Part shown: positions 7,265-14,976 of the stretch, in pieces | How the letters are laid out: every line of letters begins with the position of its first letter | How positions within the stretch are numbered: position 1 is the stretch's first letter | Source of the DNA: an uncultured Dokdonia sp. | GTDB taxonomy: Bacteria > Bacteroidota > Bacteroidia > Flavobacteriales > Flavobacteriaceae | Length of the DNA stretch: 64,000 bases | Assembly (NCBI GenBank): GCA_947503305.1 | Contig: CANNDF010000004.1 | Span: 411,986-475,985 of the forward strand | Reading direction: 5' to 3' | Made by a program: the position numbers and the translations under genes | The notes under the pieces: generated by a model | Databases searched by the model: none | Seen by the model: the letters and a program-made list of their open reading frames with translations, nothing else | What the model was told of the DNA's origin: nothing

Positions 7265-7545
7265 AATGAACGGACAAACACTTGATGTTTTATCTCAACA
7301 CGGAGTGACGAAACAAAGCGAGTTAAATTAGATTATTCATAAGGTCAATTTTTCTGAGTATATAAACACTCATAGAGTGAGATCAAAACATTAGTAAACT
7401 TCATTAAAACTTAACCATTACACCTTAGAAGCTATTTCTAACGAAGCTGGATTTAGTTTAAAATCATCATTCAATACTATTTTCAAAAAAATACTGTGTA
7501 TACACCGTCACAATATCAAAAGAGTCAAGACTAGTAAATTTGGTC
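7265..7545 (+). pseudogene. AraC-family regulator, decayed C-terminal fragment
   Basis: Two out-of-frame pieces are recognisable. IHKVNFSEYINTHRV lies around 7337-7380. YTLEAISNEAGFSLKSSFNTIFKK lies around 7419-7490, followed by a degraded version of the usual TPSQYQ ending. Together they are the DNA-binding half of an AraC-type regulator with stop codons and frameshifts. It follows site E and precedes the BNR-protein gene, so it is a dead cassette. The remaining sequence between 7164 and 7639 shows no other gene. Confidence 0.6.
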
Positions 7546-7639
7546 CAGATTCTTTTTTCTGGACGTTTTTGGTGTTTGAATTAAAATAGATTGTACAAAA
7601 CACTGTTTAGCTTTGTGGAATTAAAAAATCTATGTTCTG

Positions 7640-8779
7640 ATGAAAACAAATATTCTACTAATTACAATTTTTACAATTGCTTTATCAAATTTAGTTTATT
7701 CTCAACAATTCACACCTCAATATACTAGTTTAGGTAGTAATGGAAGTACTTCCCCTTTTCACATGATTTCTGTTAATAAGAATACTGTTTGGGCAAGTTG
7801 CTCAAACCCAAATGCTACTGTTAAGGAGCATACACCAAATTTAATTACACATACGAAAGATGGAGGAATAACTTGGAAAAATAATATTTTGCCGGCAGAG
7901 ACACCTAACAAATTTTATATTGCTTGCATCAGTGCAGTTAGTAAAGATAGTGCTTGGGTTAGTAGTGTCGATAGGATGGATTTTTTTAAACGCTCTGATT
8001 GGAAGCCTAAAATATATGCCACCTTTGATGGAGGTGATAATTGGATAGTCCAAAATGTGCCTTTCTCTGACGGTTATGGTGGCCAAATACATTTTTTTGA
8101 TCATCTTGAGGGAATTGTTTTTGCATCAAATGCTGATGGATATTTTCAAGTTTTTAAAACGTATAATGCAGGTAACGATTGGAAAAGGCTTCCTGAGTCG
8201 AATTTTCCCAAAATAGAATCTGCTCGTGAAATTGAGAGTGATGATAGTTATTATGCAATTAAGGATACTATTTGGGTCGGTACCATGGGCCGAATACTAA
8301 AATCAATTGATCGAGGAACAACATGGACTGCCTATAAGACACCTTTAACTGATAAAGATTTAATTTTTGAAGTAACTTTCTCCGACCCACTACATGGAAT
8401 AGCTAGGTATCATGATCGCGGTGATTACTTCTCAAAAAATATGATTGTCACTTCAGACGGAGGAGAAAATTGGTCAATTGTTACCCCACAAGGACTCGCT
8501 GATAAAATTTTTGATCTCAACAGTATTCCAAATAAGCCAGGAGAATTTTTATGTACTTCCTATTCTAATAATGCAATTACCTCAAACAAATTGTACTTTT
8601 CAAATAACAACGGAACTACTTGGTCAGAATTTGGACAAATGCATATACCAGGTAGGATAAGTCTTTTTAATTCAAAAATTGGATGGATATCTGAAATTGA
8701 TCCAAACACCTCAAAAATAGACGTTTATAAAATAAGCGAACAGATACAATCATCTACTAGTACTGATTCTAAAAACTGA
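7640..8779 (+). CDS. Secreted BNR/sialidase-like beta-propeller protein
   Basis: The 379-residue protein has a signal peptide (MKTNILLITIFTIALSNLVYSQ). It carries at least five Asp-box-like blades: THTKDGGITWKNN, ATFDGGDNWIVQ, KTYNAGNDWKRL, KSIDRGTTWTAY, VTSDGGENWSIV and SNNNGTTWSEF. Such YCF48/VPS10/BNR-type propellers are extracellular binding or glycosidase-like proteins; no sialidase active-site arginines are evident, so an enzymatic role is doubtful. There is no T9SS sorting domain. It sits in the cassette array upstream of site F. Confidence 0.8.
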   Translation: MKTNILLITIFTIALSNLVYSQQFTPQYTSLGSNGSTSPFHMISVNKNTVWASCSNPNATVKEHTPNLITHTKDGGITWKNNILPAETPNKFYIACISAVSKDSAWVSSVDRMDFFKRSDWKPKIYATFDGGDNWIVQNVPFSDGYGGQIHFFDHLEGIVFASNADGYFQVFKTYNAGNDWKRLPESNFPKIESAREIESDDSYYAIKDTIWVGTMGRILKSIDRGTTWTAYKTPLTDKDLIFEVTFSDPLHGIARYHDRGDYFSKNMIVTSDGGENWSIVTPQGLADKIFDLNSIPNKPGEFLCTSYSNNAITSNKLYFSNNNGTTWSEFGQMHIPGRISLFNSKIGWISEIDPNTSKIDVYKISEQIQSSTSTDSKN

Positions 8780-8832
8780 CACGTAGTTAAAATTCTTACT
8801 GAGCAGGATTGCAAAAGGATGTTAATGCCAAT

Positions 8833-8936
8833 TTGTAACAATGGCTAAATTAATACAGGTTTACGCATTGCTTAATTGGAACTTAATCGCTTGTTGATTC
8901 AACTACTAACCATAGTCGGAGCCGTTGCAGGCAATT
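8833..8936 (+). repeat. Cassette-boundary palindrome, site F (attC-like)
   Basis: The left arm TTTGTAACAATGGCTAA (8832-8848) pairs with the right arm CCATAGTCGGAGCCGTTGCAGG (8910-8931); the shared boxes are AACAATGGCT and AGCCGTTG. The next site, G, begins only about 25 bp further on, leaving no room for a gene between them. Confidence 0.55.
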
Positions 8937-8959
8937 ATTCAAAAATCTTTCGTTATAAA

Positions 8960-9098
8960 ATAAATAACTATGTATAAAAATAATTGCGGTTTAGTGCTTA
9001 CTCAAAAGTAGTTGAAAGTCTACTGTGTCTGATTTTTCTTCGGAAAATCCTCGCACGTAAATCCGCAACTATTCTTATACAAGACCGTTGTACTTAAT
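8960..9098 (+). repeat. Cassette-boundary palindrome, site G (attC-like)
   Basis: The left arm (8960-8989; AATAACTATGTATAAAAA, then TAATTGCGG) pairs with the right arm (9063-9093; CCGCAACTATTCTTATAC, AAGACCGTTGTAC). TGTATAAAAATAATTGCGG against the complement of the right arm differs at very few positions. It is trailed by TTAATTTGA like sites A, B and E. Confidence 0.7.
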
Positions 9099-9151
9099 TT
9101 GATAAACATTGCCTTTGACTAAAATTTTACACTAAATCCTACTAATTTGGA

Positions 9152-9517
9152 ATGAGTAACAAAACCATTACAATTGATAATTTTGAAGAACTCACTGCTA
9201 AAATGAAAACAATGGAATTTTCTGTTGAGTGGAGAGTTACCTCTGATATTGGTCCAGATTGGGTAGGAAGTTATAGAACAATAGATTTTTATTTAAATGA
9301 ATACATCTTGAGTGAAACAAAGTTTTGTGAAAGTTTAAAAGATAAATTAATCAAAATAATACCAATCCCAAATAAAAGTAAAGATCATGTAATTACTGGA
9401 GATGGTTATATTACTTTAGAAAATAAACAACTTGAAATATACTATTCATGGGAAAAAGCAATTCCGTATAACAATCCTAGTGAATATAAAGAAGAGAAAG
9501 TGTTATTTTACCCTTGA
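9152..9517 (+). CDS. Unidentified 121-residue cassette protein
   Basis: A soluble protein starting at ATG 9152. It contains FSVEWRVTSDIGPDWVGSYRTIDFYLNE and VITGDGYITLENKQLEIYYSWEKAIPY. I do not recognise the family; the alternating beta-strand pattern and acidic character would suit a small immunity-type or binding protein, but that is a guess. It is the only gene between sites G and H, in the same orientation as all other cassette genes. Confidence 0.6.
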   Translation: MSNKTITIDNFEELTAKMKTMEFSVEWRVTSDIGPDWVGSYRTIDFYLNEYILSETKFCESLKDKLIKIIPIPNKSKDHVITGDGYITLENKQLEIYYSWEKAIPYNNPSEYKEEKVLFYP

Positions 9518-9535
9518 TATTAAAAATAAAAGTTA

Positions 9536-9676
9536 CGTACAACAATGTATAACTGTAATTACGGGAGATTCGACTACGTCCGAATCCACTCTGTAATTGC
9601 TAAGGCTAGTGACTAACTCAAAAATAATGGCTAATTTAATCCGTAACTTACGGTTATACGAGACGTTATATGCAAT
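9536..9676 (+). repeat. Cassette-boundary palindrome, site H (attC-like)
   Basis: The left arm (9536-9565; CGTACAACAATGTATAACTG, TAATTACGG) pairs with the right arm (9641-9673; CCGTAACTTA, CGGTTATACGAGACGTTATA). CAAC/GTTA outer boxes and GTATAA/TTATAC inner boxes are separated by 3 and 6 bases respectively. It begins 19 bp after the stop of the upstream gene. Confidence 0.7.
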
Positions 9677-9688
9677 TAAAGAAAACTA

Positions 9689-10192
9689 ATGGAACATTTC
9701 ATACAATGTATTATTGGACATAAAAATGGAGTTCAGGAATTATCTGAAAAGTGGGTAGGTATGAAGGTACTTGAATTAAGTTACGATTTTGGTTTGATCC
9801 CATTAACAGATTCTTTGGTAGTAGATATTAATGAATTAGCTAATTTTGGAGATGCTCCGATTAATGATGACTTTGAATTGCTATCCAAATCGGTTGAAGC
9901 AGTTTTAAAAGAAAACTCATACAAAGCACCAATTGGTTACATTGAAACAAAATATCATGGTGGTGAAGGAATGCAAGTAGCCATTGCTTATTCAAAGGGG
10001 AAAATTCTGGAAGGACCAATAAGTACTTCTACTTCATGGGACAATCAAAAAATGATGTTTTTGTATCAACCAGAAGGAAAGGGAGCGATTAACACGATTT
10101 TATACAAATTAGGTTTAGAAGAACGGAATGATATTGATGGATTTGATAATCTCGGACTTGGCAAATTCAGGACAAATAAAAAAATAATATAA
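9689..10192 (+). CDS. Unidentified 167-residue cassette protein
   Basis: A soluble acidic protein with no signal peptide. Recognisable stretches are KWVGMKVLELSYDFGLIPLTDSLV, IGYIETKYHGGEGMQVAIAYSKGK and a basic tail GKFRTNKKII. I do not recognise the family; size and composition resemble polymorphic-toxin immunity proteins, but nothing specific supports that. It is the sole gene between sites H and I, and its stop lies 3 bp before the left arm of site I. Confidence 0.6.
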   Translation: MEHFIQCIIGHKNGVQELSEKWVGMKVLELSYDFGLIPLTDSLVVDINELANFGDAPINDDFELLSKSVEAVLKENSYKAPIGYIETKYHGGEGMQVAIAYSKGKILEGPISTSTSWDNQKMMFLYQPEGKGAINTILYKLGLEERNDIDGFDNLGLGKFRTNKKII

Positions 10193-10270
10193 AACCATAA
10201 CAATAGCTATATAGCATAGGCCTAACCTACAACCGTTTTTACGCTTCATAGCCGAGACGTTGTACGTCAT
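10193..10270 (+). repeat. Cassette-boundary palindrome, site I (short form)
   Basis: The left arm CCATAACAATAGCTATA (10195-10211) pairs with the right arm CTTCATAGCCGAGACGTTGTACG (10243-10266), then TCATATAA. At about 75 bp it is the shortest complete site. The inner boxes ATAGCTAT and CATAGCC are less perfect than in sites A, G and H. Confidence 0.55.
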
Positions 10271-10292
10271 ATAAAAACACGTTCTAAAAAAA

Positions 10293-10355
10293 ATGAGTCC
10301 AAAGGAATTGATTGAAAAGTGGATTGAAATATTCAATGATGGAAATACGGACTAG
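10293..10355 (+). pseudogene. Truncated SnoaL/NTF2-like gene start
   Basis: A 20-codon stub, MSPKELIEKWIEIFNDGNTD, then TAG. The sequence matches the usual N-terminus of SnoaL-like proteins (PKEVVEKWIELFN-type), which are normally 110-140 residues. The rest is absent before site J begins at 10387. It looks like a cassette gene that lost its body. Confidence 0.5.
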
Positions 10356-10386
10356 TTGCTTATTGTGACTAAAGTAAAAATGCTAG

Positions 10387-10588
10387 CAGATAATACAATG
10401 TATAAAACATAGCTACTAAGAGCTAATCCAAAAGGTAATTGTATCTTTCGAAGATCGCTCAATTTTTAAACTTAACTTTTTTAAAAAGAGAGAATTAAAA
10501 ATAAAATGTAAAAGTTCGACTCTGTGTTAATCTGAAAAGTTAGTTTCTTTTTGCACGCTACGTTTTATACACAAGGCCATTACCTGAA
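10387..10588 (+). repeat. Cassette-boundary palindrome, site J (attC-like)
   Basis: The left arm (10387-10416; CAGATAATACAATGTATAA, AACATAGC) pairs with the right arm (10557-10586; GCTACGTTTTATACACAAGG, CCATTACCTG). The stem is nearly continuous (TGTATAAAACATAGC against GCTACGTTTTATACA), with a long AT-rich loop of about 140 bp. The downstream gene starts 5 bp after the site. Confidence 0.65.
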
Positions 10589-10590
10589 AA

Positions 10591-11136
10591 ATGAAAATAG
10601 GAAAGAAATTTAACCAATTAAGCAAGAGTGAATATTTTCATTTTATTGATAATCACAAAAAGTATACTGATTTCAATACTTTGGGAATGTATCGTTCGAT
10701 TTGTGAAAATGATAAGCTAAAATTGGATGATCGAATGGAGATAAGGGATTATGCAAATAATACTTTCGGAAAATCATTTAATTTTTATCAACTCAAAGAT
10801 CCCAAAACATACTTTGACTTGACAACTCTTGGAATGGATTTGACACAAGCTGATGAAAGACAAATTTGGAATAATATAAGAGTAAATCAACAAAAAATAT
10901 TGTCAGACAAAAAAATAAAACATAGGAATTTTGGAGAATACTCAAAACATAACTGTGGATATTCTGATTGTCCATACAACGGACTTATGACTAAGCAAGG
11001 TTCCTGGCTAACTGAAAGTCATATGTGGTTTGAATCGGACAAAGATGAGTACGCAGCGAAGGACAAATCTGAGCGAATTAAAAAACAAAGGAAAAACAAA
11101 CATAGAATAATTCGAGACGAATTGGATAATGAATAG
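10591..11136 (+). CDS. Unidentified 181-residue cassette protein with Cys/His motif
   Basis: The start ATG 10591 lies right behind site J. The protein is soluble and charged, with an internal echo (FNTLGMYRS and FDLTTLGMDL). A C-terminal HNCGYSDCPYNGLM segment could bind a metal. It ends in a strongly basic KKQRKNKHRIIRDE tail. I do not recognise the family. It is the last intact gene of the array before the beta-lactamase-like remnant and the island boundary. Confidence 0.6.
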   Translation: MKIGKKFNQLSKSEYFHFIDNHKKYTDFNTLGMYRSICENDKLKLDDRMEIRDYANNTFGKSFNFYQLKDPKTYFDLTTLGMDLTQADERQIWNNIRVNQQKILSDKKIKHRNFGEYSKHNCGYSDCPYNGLMTKQGSWLTESHMWFESDKDEYAAKDKSERIKKQRKNKHRIIRDELDNE

Positions 11137-11376
11137 AAAAGCCAGAAGGGAACAGATTATGGCTATTTATTTGGGCTTAAAAGTTTTGAAAAGGACAAGA
11201 AATATAAATTTTTTTATATGTCAGGCAATAGTGGAAACAAAATTTTGGTATGTCCCGAATTAAATATTTCTGTCGTTAGTACTGCAACTAACTATGGTAA
11301 TAGTGAAGGTCATTGGTATACTGATGATATTATAAATAAATTTATTATTCCTGCTATTGAAAAATTCAAAGAATAG
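11137..11376 (+). pseudogene. C-terminal fragment of a beta-lactamase-fold serine hydrolase
   Basis: From about 11149 the frame reads GTDYGYLFGLKSFEKDKKYK, FFYMSGNSGNKILVCPELNI and SVVSTATNYG, ending at TAG 11374-11376. This is the usual ending of class C beta-lactamase-like hydrolases (GYGYLW, SGNGGN, PELDLVVV pattern), in which the SGNSGN strand replaces the KTG box. The N-terminal two-thirds with the catalytic SxxK and YxN are absent. It lies immediately 5' of the island boundary. Confidence 0.65.
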
Positions 11377-11430
11377 ATAGAAACTAAAAACTCTTATAAA
11401 AACAAGTTTTTGACGTTTCTCAAAAACACA

Positions 11431-11460
11431 AAACCCGCAACCATAGTTGCGGGTTTCTTT
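11431..11460 (-). terminator. Terminator, probably the original one of tRNA-Ser
   Basis: AAACCCGCAAC, four bases, GTTGCGGGTTT is a perfect stem ending 1 bp before the 13-bp tRNA 3'-end repeat at 11462. Before the island inserted, this hairpin would have stood directly behind tRNA-Ser on the minus strand. It now lies 23.7 kb away. Confidence 0.65.
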
Positions 11461-11461
11461 T

Positions 11462-11474
11462 GCGGAGAAAGAGG
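11462..11474 (-). repeat. Left attachment repeat of the integrated island
   Basis: GCGGAGAAAGAGG is identical, in the same orientation, to 35164-35176 at the 3' end of tRNA-Ser. Similarity stops abruptly outside these 13 bp. This is the expected footprint of tyrosine-recombinase integration into a tRNA 3' end. Confidence 0.75.
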
Positions 11475-11527
11475 AACTATCCTAATTTATAAGACATAAG
11501 TGTTTTCAGTACTCAACAAGGATTGTT

Positions 11528-11554
11528 ACTAAAATACGCACCGAATTACGCACC
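11528..11554 (+). repeat. Left-end integrase arm-type sites
   Basis: TACGCACC occurs at 11535-11542 and again, directly repeated, at 11547-11554. The preceding ACTAAAA makes a 15-bp match to the inverted copy at 35019-35033. The placement 54 bp inside the attachment repeat suits arm-type binding sites. The rest of 11475-11891 shows no convincing gene. Confidence 0.6.
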
Positions 11555-11891
11555 TGAACTCAATACTTTTATTATTAAAAATTATATAGGAGGCTATTTA
11601 GTCAATTTACAGAGTTTAATTAATGTCATTCCTAAATTCATAGCTCAAAGTTCGCAGGTTTCAGTTCCATTCCCGATACTAAAAATGATAGAGTTTCATA
11701 GAAATGTGAGACCTTTTAAATTTTGACCTTGTATAGAATAAAAAAAAGCCAGTCCTCTCGTATGTTTTAATAATTTAAGACTACATCGAATTAAGTCTTT
11801 GCAATTATTAAAATTTTCATAATTCGAGAATTTATAATTCTAATTTTATTTTGTTTAACTATATTTAAGTATTGATAAACAAAACTGAATT

Positions 11892-12119
11892 ATGGACATA
11901 GTAAATGAAGCACTTGAATTTGAGAAAGCTAAAATGAGCCATATGTCTACTAGTGATAGAGTGGTCGCATCAAGAGAGGTTAAAAGACTTATATTATCTT
12001 TAAATGAGATTTATAAGAAATCCAAAGACAGTAAGTTGATGGATTTAATGAAACGTTTAACTGCTAAAAAGAAAAAGATAGAGAAACGTTTAAATGGTAG
12101 ACCAGATCTTGCATTTTAG
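11892..12119 (+). CDS. Small charged helical protein, unknown function
   Basis: The 75-residue protein is Lys-rich and probably all helical (REVKRLILSLNEIYKKSKDSKLMDLMKRLTAKKKKIEKRL). There is no signal or membrane segment. It ends 3 bp before the DUF2237 gene, so the two form an operon. No family is recognised; the basic helices could bind nucleic acid or act as a coiled coil. Confidence 0.65.
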   Translation: MDIVNEALEFEKAKMSHMSTSDRVVASREVKRLILSLNEIYKKSKDSKLMDLMKRLTAKKKKIEKRLNGRPDLAF

Positions 12120-12122
12120 ATT

Positions 12123-12488
12123 ATGGAATTAAATGTATTAGGAACAGAACTAGTAGTCTGTTGTACTAATCCTGCAACGGGCTATTTTAGAGACGGGTTG
12201 TGTCGCACAGCTTCTCAGGATGAAGGTACACATATTGTGTGTGCCATTATGACTGATGAATTCCTAAAATACACCAAATTACAAGGGAATGACCTAAGTA
12301 CACCTATATCTCAATGGCAATTTCCGGGACTCGTGGCTGGCTCTAAATGGTGTCTATGTGTTTCTAGGTGGTTGCAAGCCGAAAAGATGGGGGTAGCACC
12401 ACCTATTGTACTTGAAGCTACATCTTACAAGGCATTAAAATATACATCAATAGATTTATTAAAACGATATGAGGCTATCTTCCTATAA
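12123..12488 (+). CDS. DUF2237 family protein
   Basis: The 121-residue protein has the full DUF2237 pattern: NVLGTELVVCCTNPATGYFRDGLC, then DEGTHIVCAIMTDEFLKYTKLQGNDLSTP, FPGLVAGSKWCLCVSRWLQA and APPIVLEATSYKALKY. The family is widespread in bacteria, including photosynthetic ones, and conserved cysteines and a histidine suggest metal or redox chemistry, but the function is not established. It is the second gene of a two-gene operon at the left end of the island. Confidence 0.85.
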   Translation: MELNVLGTELVVCCTNPATGYFRDGLCRTASQDEGTHIVCAIMTDEFLKYTKLQGNDLSTPISQWQFPGLVAGSKWCLCVSRWLQAEKMGVAPPIVLEATSYKALKYTSIDLLKRYEAIFL

Positions 12489-12496
12489 GGTTAGTC

Positions 12497-12904
12497 TTAT
12501 TTTATTTTCCCTTTAGTTACTTTTATAAATACCCAAATAAAGAAAAAACAAAATATCCAATCATTTATTCCATAGACAGAATAGAACAGACCTGCCATAG
12601 TATCTTTCGCATACACTTCAGAAAGATTGTGATTTAATAACCATTTAATCCAAACACAGCCGTAAATAAATTTTTCTAAGGCAAAAACGCTAACCAGCCA
12701 CTTCACTTTATGGAAGTTTTTAGAAACTGAAATATAGGCTAATCCCCAAATTACAATCATTAGTAATCCAAAGTTTGACATTATATCTCTATCAAATTCT
12801 GCAATTATGGGATTATTGAAAAACTTAGAAAAAATTAAGACCGATAAATTCGTTAAGCCTCCTATGATGAAGGTATTTGTTATTGCTTTATTTGTTCTAA
12901 TCAT
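12497..12904 (-). CDS. Four-helix integral membrane protein, unknown function
   Basis: The 135-residue inner-membrane protein has hydrophobic segments near residues 10-27, 44-60, 68-85 and 105-128 (INDWIFCFFFIWVFIKV). No conserved catalytic motif is recognised. It is convergent with the DUF2237 gene, with 8 bp between their stops, and may be a stand-alone transcript. Confidence 0.65.
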   Translation of the reverse strand: MIRTNKAITNTFIIGGLTNLSVLIFSKFFNNPIIAEFDRDIMSNFGLLMIVIWGLAYISVSKNFHKVKWLVSVFALEKFIYGCVWIKWLLNHNLSEVYAKDTMAGLFYSVYGINDWIFCFFFIWVFIKVTKGKIK

Positions 12905-13183
12905 TTATGATTCTTTTAGCTACCTGTACATCAAATGATGACTAATCTATTTACGTTGTCATAAACATACTGAATATAACTTGTGTATCTCCTGAAATGA
13001 TGATTAATCTCTGAGGTTCAATTCTTCCTTACACTGACTTATTCTATAGTCATCTTATTTCAAAAAAATACTGGATTATCAAAAATTATAGCTCTTTAGG
13101 AAATTGTAAAAATTAAATTATTCAATGTTTACGGTACTTAACAGCATATTTATTAAAATTCTATAACAAGCTCTAAAAATTGT
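12905..13183. other. Gene-free stretch
   Basis: I see no coding sequence, RNA gene or repeat here. The 3' edge holds AT-rich DNA leading into the GTAACA-type promoter at 13184. ATAACA at 13164-13169 is a possible second upstream element. Confidence 0.5.
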
Positions 13184-13217
13184 GTAACAGCAAACCTTGG
13201 ACCTCAACATACCTTTG
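13184..13217 (+). promoter_or_regulatory. GTAACA-N22-type promoter for the DUF1328 operon
   Basis: GTAACA at 13184-13189, exactly 22 bp, then CCTTTG at 13212-13217, the last part of a TACCTTTG -7 element. It has the same layout as four other promoters in the island (14896, 19218, 24999 and the dps promoter). It lies 134 bp upstream of the DUF1328 start. Confidence 0.6.
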
Positions 13218-13350
13218 TACCATAAGGTTAAAGAAAAATATTTACACCGCATTTTAGAAAGGCTTTCAGTAAAACTTTTGTTTAATCTATCTAAAGAGAA
13301 GGGTTCTCTTTTATAAACAAGAAGAGTTACTCTTCACAAAAAGACACTTT

Positions 13351-13512
13351 ATGTTACGTTGGACAATCACATTTATAATCATCGCATTAATCGCCGGAGT
13401 ATTAGGATTTGGAGGCATCGCAGGAGCATCTGCTGGAATAGCACAAATTTGCTTTTTCATATTTCTAGTACTATTCATCTTGTCTATTATAAGAGGAGCA
13501 GTTAAAAAGTAA
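13351..13512 (+). CDS. DUF1328 (UPF0391) small membrane protein
   Basis: The 53-residue protein [38 protein letters not shown] continues into a second membrane helix and a basic end. Two hairpin helices with the GxxGxGG middle are the DUF1328 signature. Family members such as YtjA are small stress-associated inner-membrane proteins of unknown mechanism. It begins a four-gene same-strand run of envelope genes and is read from the GTAACA-type promoter. Confidence 0.85.
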   Translation: MLRWTITFIIIALIAGVLGFGGIAGASAGIAQICFFIFLVLFILSIIRGAVKK

Positions 13513-13544
13513 AAAATAAATCAATAATTATAAAAACAATAAGA

Positions 13545-13715
13545 ATGAAAAAATCATACATCACACTCGCCTTATTAGCCATTTTTACAATCGCATTTGC
13601 CAGTTGTCGTGAAAAGACAACCGGAGAAAAAGTCGAAGATGCCGTAGAAAGCGTTGGAGAAGATATTGAAGATGGTATCGATGAGGTAGGTGACGCAATA
13701 GACGGAGGTAAATAA
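13545..13715 (+). CDS. Small acidic lipoprotein
   Basis: The 56-residue precursor has a lipobox: MKKSYITLALLAIFTIAFASC, with Cys21 lipidated. The mature part is a short acidic amphipathic stretch (GEKVEDAVESVGEDIEDGIDEVGDAIDG) with heptad-like spacing, resembling entericidin/EcnB-type or CsbD-like stress peptides. It is encoded 32 bp after the DUF1328 gene. Function is unknown; a membrane-associated coiled helix is likely. Confidence 0.75.
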   Translation: MKKSYITLALLAIFTIAFASCREKTTGEKVEDAVESVGEDIEDGIDEVGDAIDGGK

Positions 13716-13766
13716 AAAAATAATACTTCCACAAAACACAATATAAATTTTAAAACAATGACAATT

Positions 13767-14231
13767 ATGAAAACTATTTTAAAAACAACACTTTTTACCG
13801 TATTACTATCAACCGCATTAACAACATCAGCTCAATCACTAGTGAATGAGAGTAAGATTACTAGTGTCGAAATATTTGAAACTAATGATGATTCTTACAC
13901 AGTGAAAACTGTTATAAACGAGAAGCAACCTATACTTTTTAACCCTAATGATCGCGGTATGGTGAATCAAAGAATAATTGACGCACCTGTCTCTGTGGAG
14001 AGGACCATATACATAGATAATGATAATGATAGCGTCTATGACAAAAAAGTAAGCCTAACATATATCAAGGATTCAGAAGATGATTTAGATTATATGGTAG
14101 CACAAAATGGAGTTGTATTTATTAACGACGAAGACAACAGTTATGTTGCAATGGACGGAGAATATGAAATCGAAACTGATGATATTGGAGATGTAGCTAT
14201 TTCTATTGAGGAAGTAGATTTTTTAGACTAA
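13767..14231 (+). CDS. Secreted protein of unknown function
   Basis: The start at ATG 13767 gives a clean signal peptide, MKTILKTTLFTVLLSTALTTSAQ; an ATG three codons earlier (13758) is possible. The mature ~130 residues are acidic and beta-rich (TSVEIFETNDDSYTVKTVINEK, ending DDIGDVAISIEEVDFLD). I do not recognise the family. It is third in the DUF1328 operon-like run and probably periplasmic. Confidence 0.7.
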   Translation: MKTILKTTLFTVLLSTALTTSAQSLVNESKITSVEIFETNDDSYTVKTVINEKQPILFNPNDRGMVNQRIIDAPVSVERTIYIDNDNDSVYDKKVSLTYIKDSEDDLDYMVAQNGVVFINDEDNSYVAMDGEYEIETDDIGDVAISIEEVDFLD

Positions 14232-14292
14232 GCAACAGGAACATTTAATACTCACAAAAAAAAAATAATAACTAAAAACAATTAGACATACA

Positions 14293-14763
14293 ATGAAGAA
14301 TATATTTTTTACAATCGCAGCAAGCTTCTTATTTATCCTTAGTGCAAGTGCACAAGATATTTCAAAAAATGCCTTAGGTCTCAGAATTGGTGACAATGAT
14401 GGATTTGGTGGAGAAGTGTCTTACCAGAGATACCTTAACGATAATAACCGTTTAGAATTTGACTTAGGATGGAGAGATAACAATAATATTGAAGCATTCA
14501 AATTAGTAGGATTATACCAATGGGTAATGCCTATTGATACCAATTTCAACTGGTACGTAGGTGCTGGTGGTGGTGTAGGATCCTTTGATGCTGGAGAAGT
14601 AGATGGTACTTTCGGACTTGTAGCTGGCGACATTGGTATCGAGTACAATTTTGATATTCCATTACTCATCTCTTTAGACTTTAGACCAGAGTTAGGATTT
14701 AATGATGATTTTAGCGATGACGTAGATTTTGATATCGCTTTAGGACTGAGATATCAATTCTAA
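14293..14763 (+). CDS. Small outer-membrane beta-barrel protein
   Basis: The 156-residue protein has a signal peptide (MKNIFFTIAASFLFILSASAQ). Alternating strands follow: ALGLRIGDNDGFGGEVSYQRYL, NRLEFDLGW, FNWYVGAGGGVGSF and LLISLDFRPELGF, ending in ALGLRYQF with the aromatic C-terminal residue typical of BAM-inserted barrels. It likely forms an eight-stranded OmpX/OmpW-like barrel. It is the last gene of the run, followed by the palindromic repeat and a terminator. Confidence 0.8.
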   Translation: MKNIFFTIAASFLFILSASAQDISKNALGLRIGDNDGFGGEVSYQRYLNDNNRLEFDLGWRDNNNIEAFKLVGLYQWVMPIDTNFNWYVGAGGGVGSFDAGEVDGTFGLVAGDIGIEYNFDIPLLISLDFRPELGFNDDFSDDVDFDIALGLRYQF

Positions 14764-14798
14764 AAACAATACATTTTGGTTGATTGATGAAGTGTTTC

Positions 14799-14812
14799 GC
14801 TTTCGCGAAAGC
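14799..14812. repeat. GCTTTCGCGAAAGC palindrome, copy 1
   Basis: A perfect 14-bp palindrome. Here it is extended by flanking GTGTTTC and GAAACAC into a hairpin covering about 14791-14820, directly before the terminator of the preceding gene run. Confidence 0.8.
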
Positions 14813-14826
14813 CGAAACACCTTAGG

Positions 14827-14857
14827 CTCCCTAGCAAACCGCTAGGGAGTTTTTTTA
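14827..14857 (+). terminator. Rho-independent terminator
   Basis: CTCCCTAGC, five bases, GCTAGGGAG, then seven T. It is a strong GC-rich stem ending the DUF1328 to beta-barrel run. Confidence 0.85.
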
Positions 14858-14895
14858 TGTTGGTAATTAATTATATAACTGTAATAGGAAATTAT

Positions 14896-14929
14896 GTAAC
14901 AAGAAAGCTTAAGTAGGCCAATATCTTTA
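14896..14929 (+). promoter_or_regulatory. GTAACA-N22-type promoter for the AI-2E-type transporter
   Basis: GTAACA at 14896-14901, 22 bp, then TCTTTA at 14924-14929 (-7 element TATCTTTA). It lies 48 bp upstream of the transporter start. Confidence 0.6.
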
Positions 14930-14976
14930 CTATCAGAGAAAAGTAGAAATAAGAAACAATCCGTAATAAAAAAACA

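Noticed and set aside
11523..11726. 67-codon open frame just inside the left island end
   Set aside because: It is made largely of the TACGCACC arm repeats and AT-rich DNA, and its protein has no recognisable features; attachment-site DNA explains it better.
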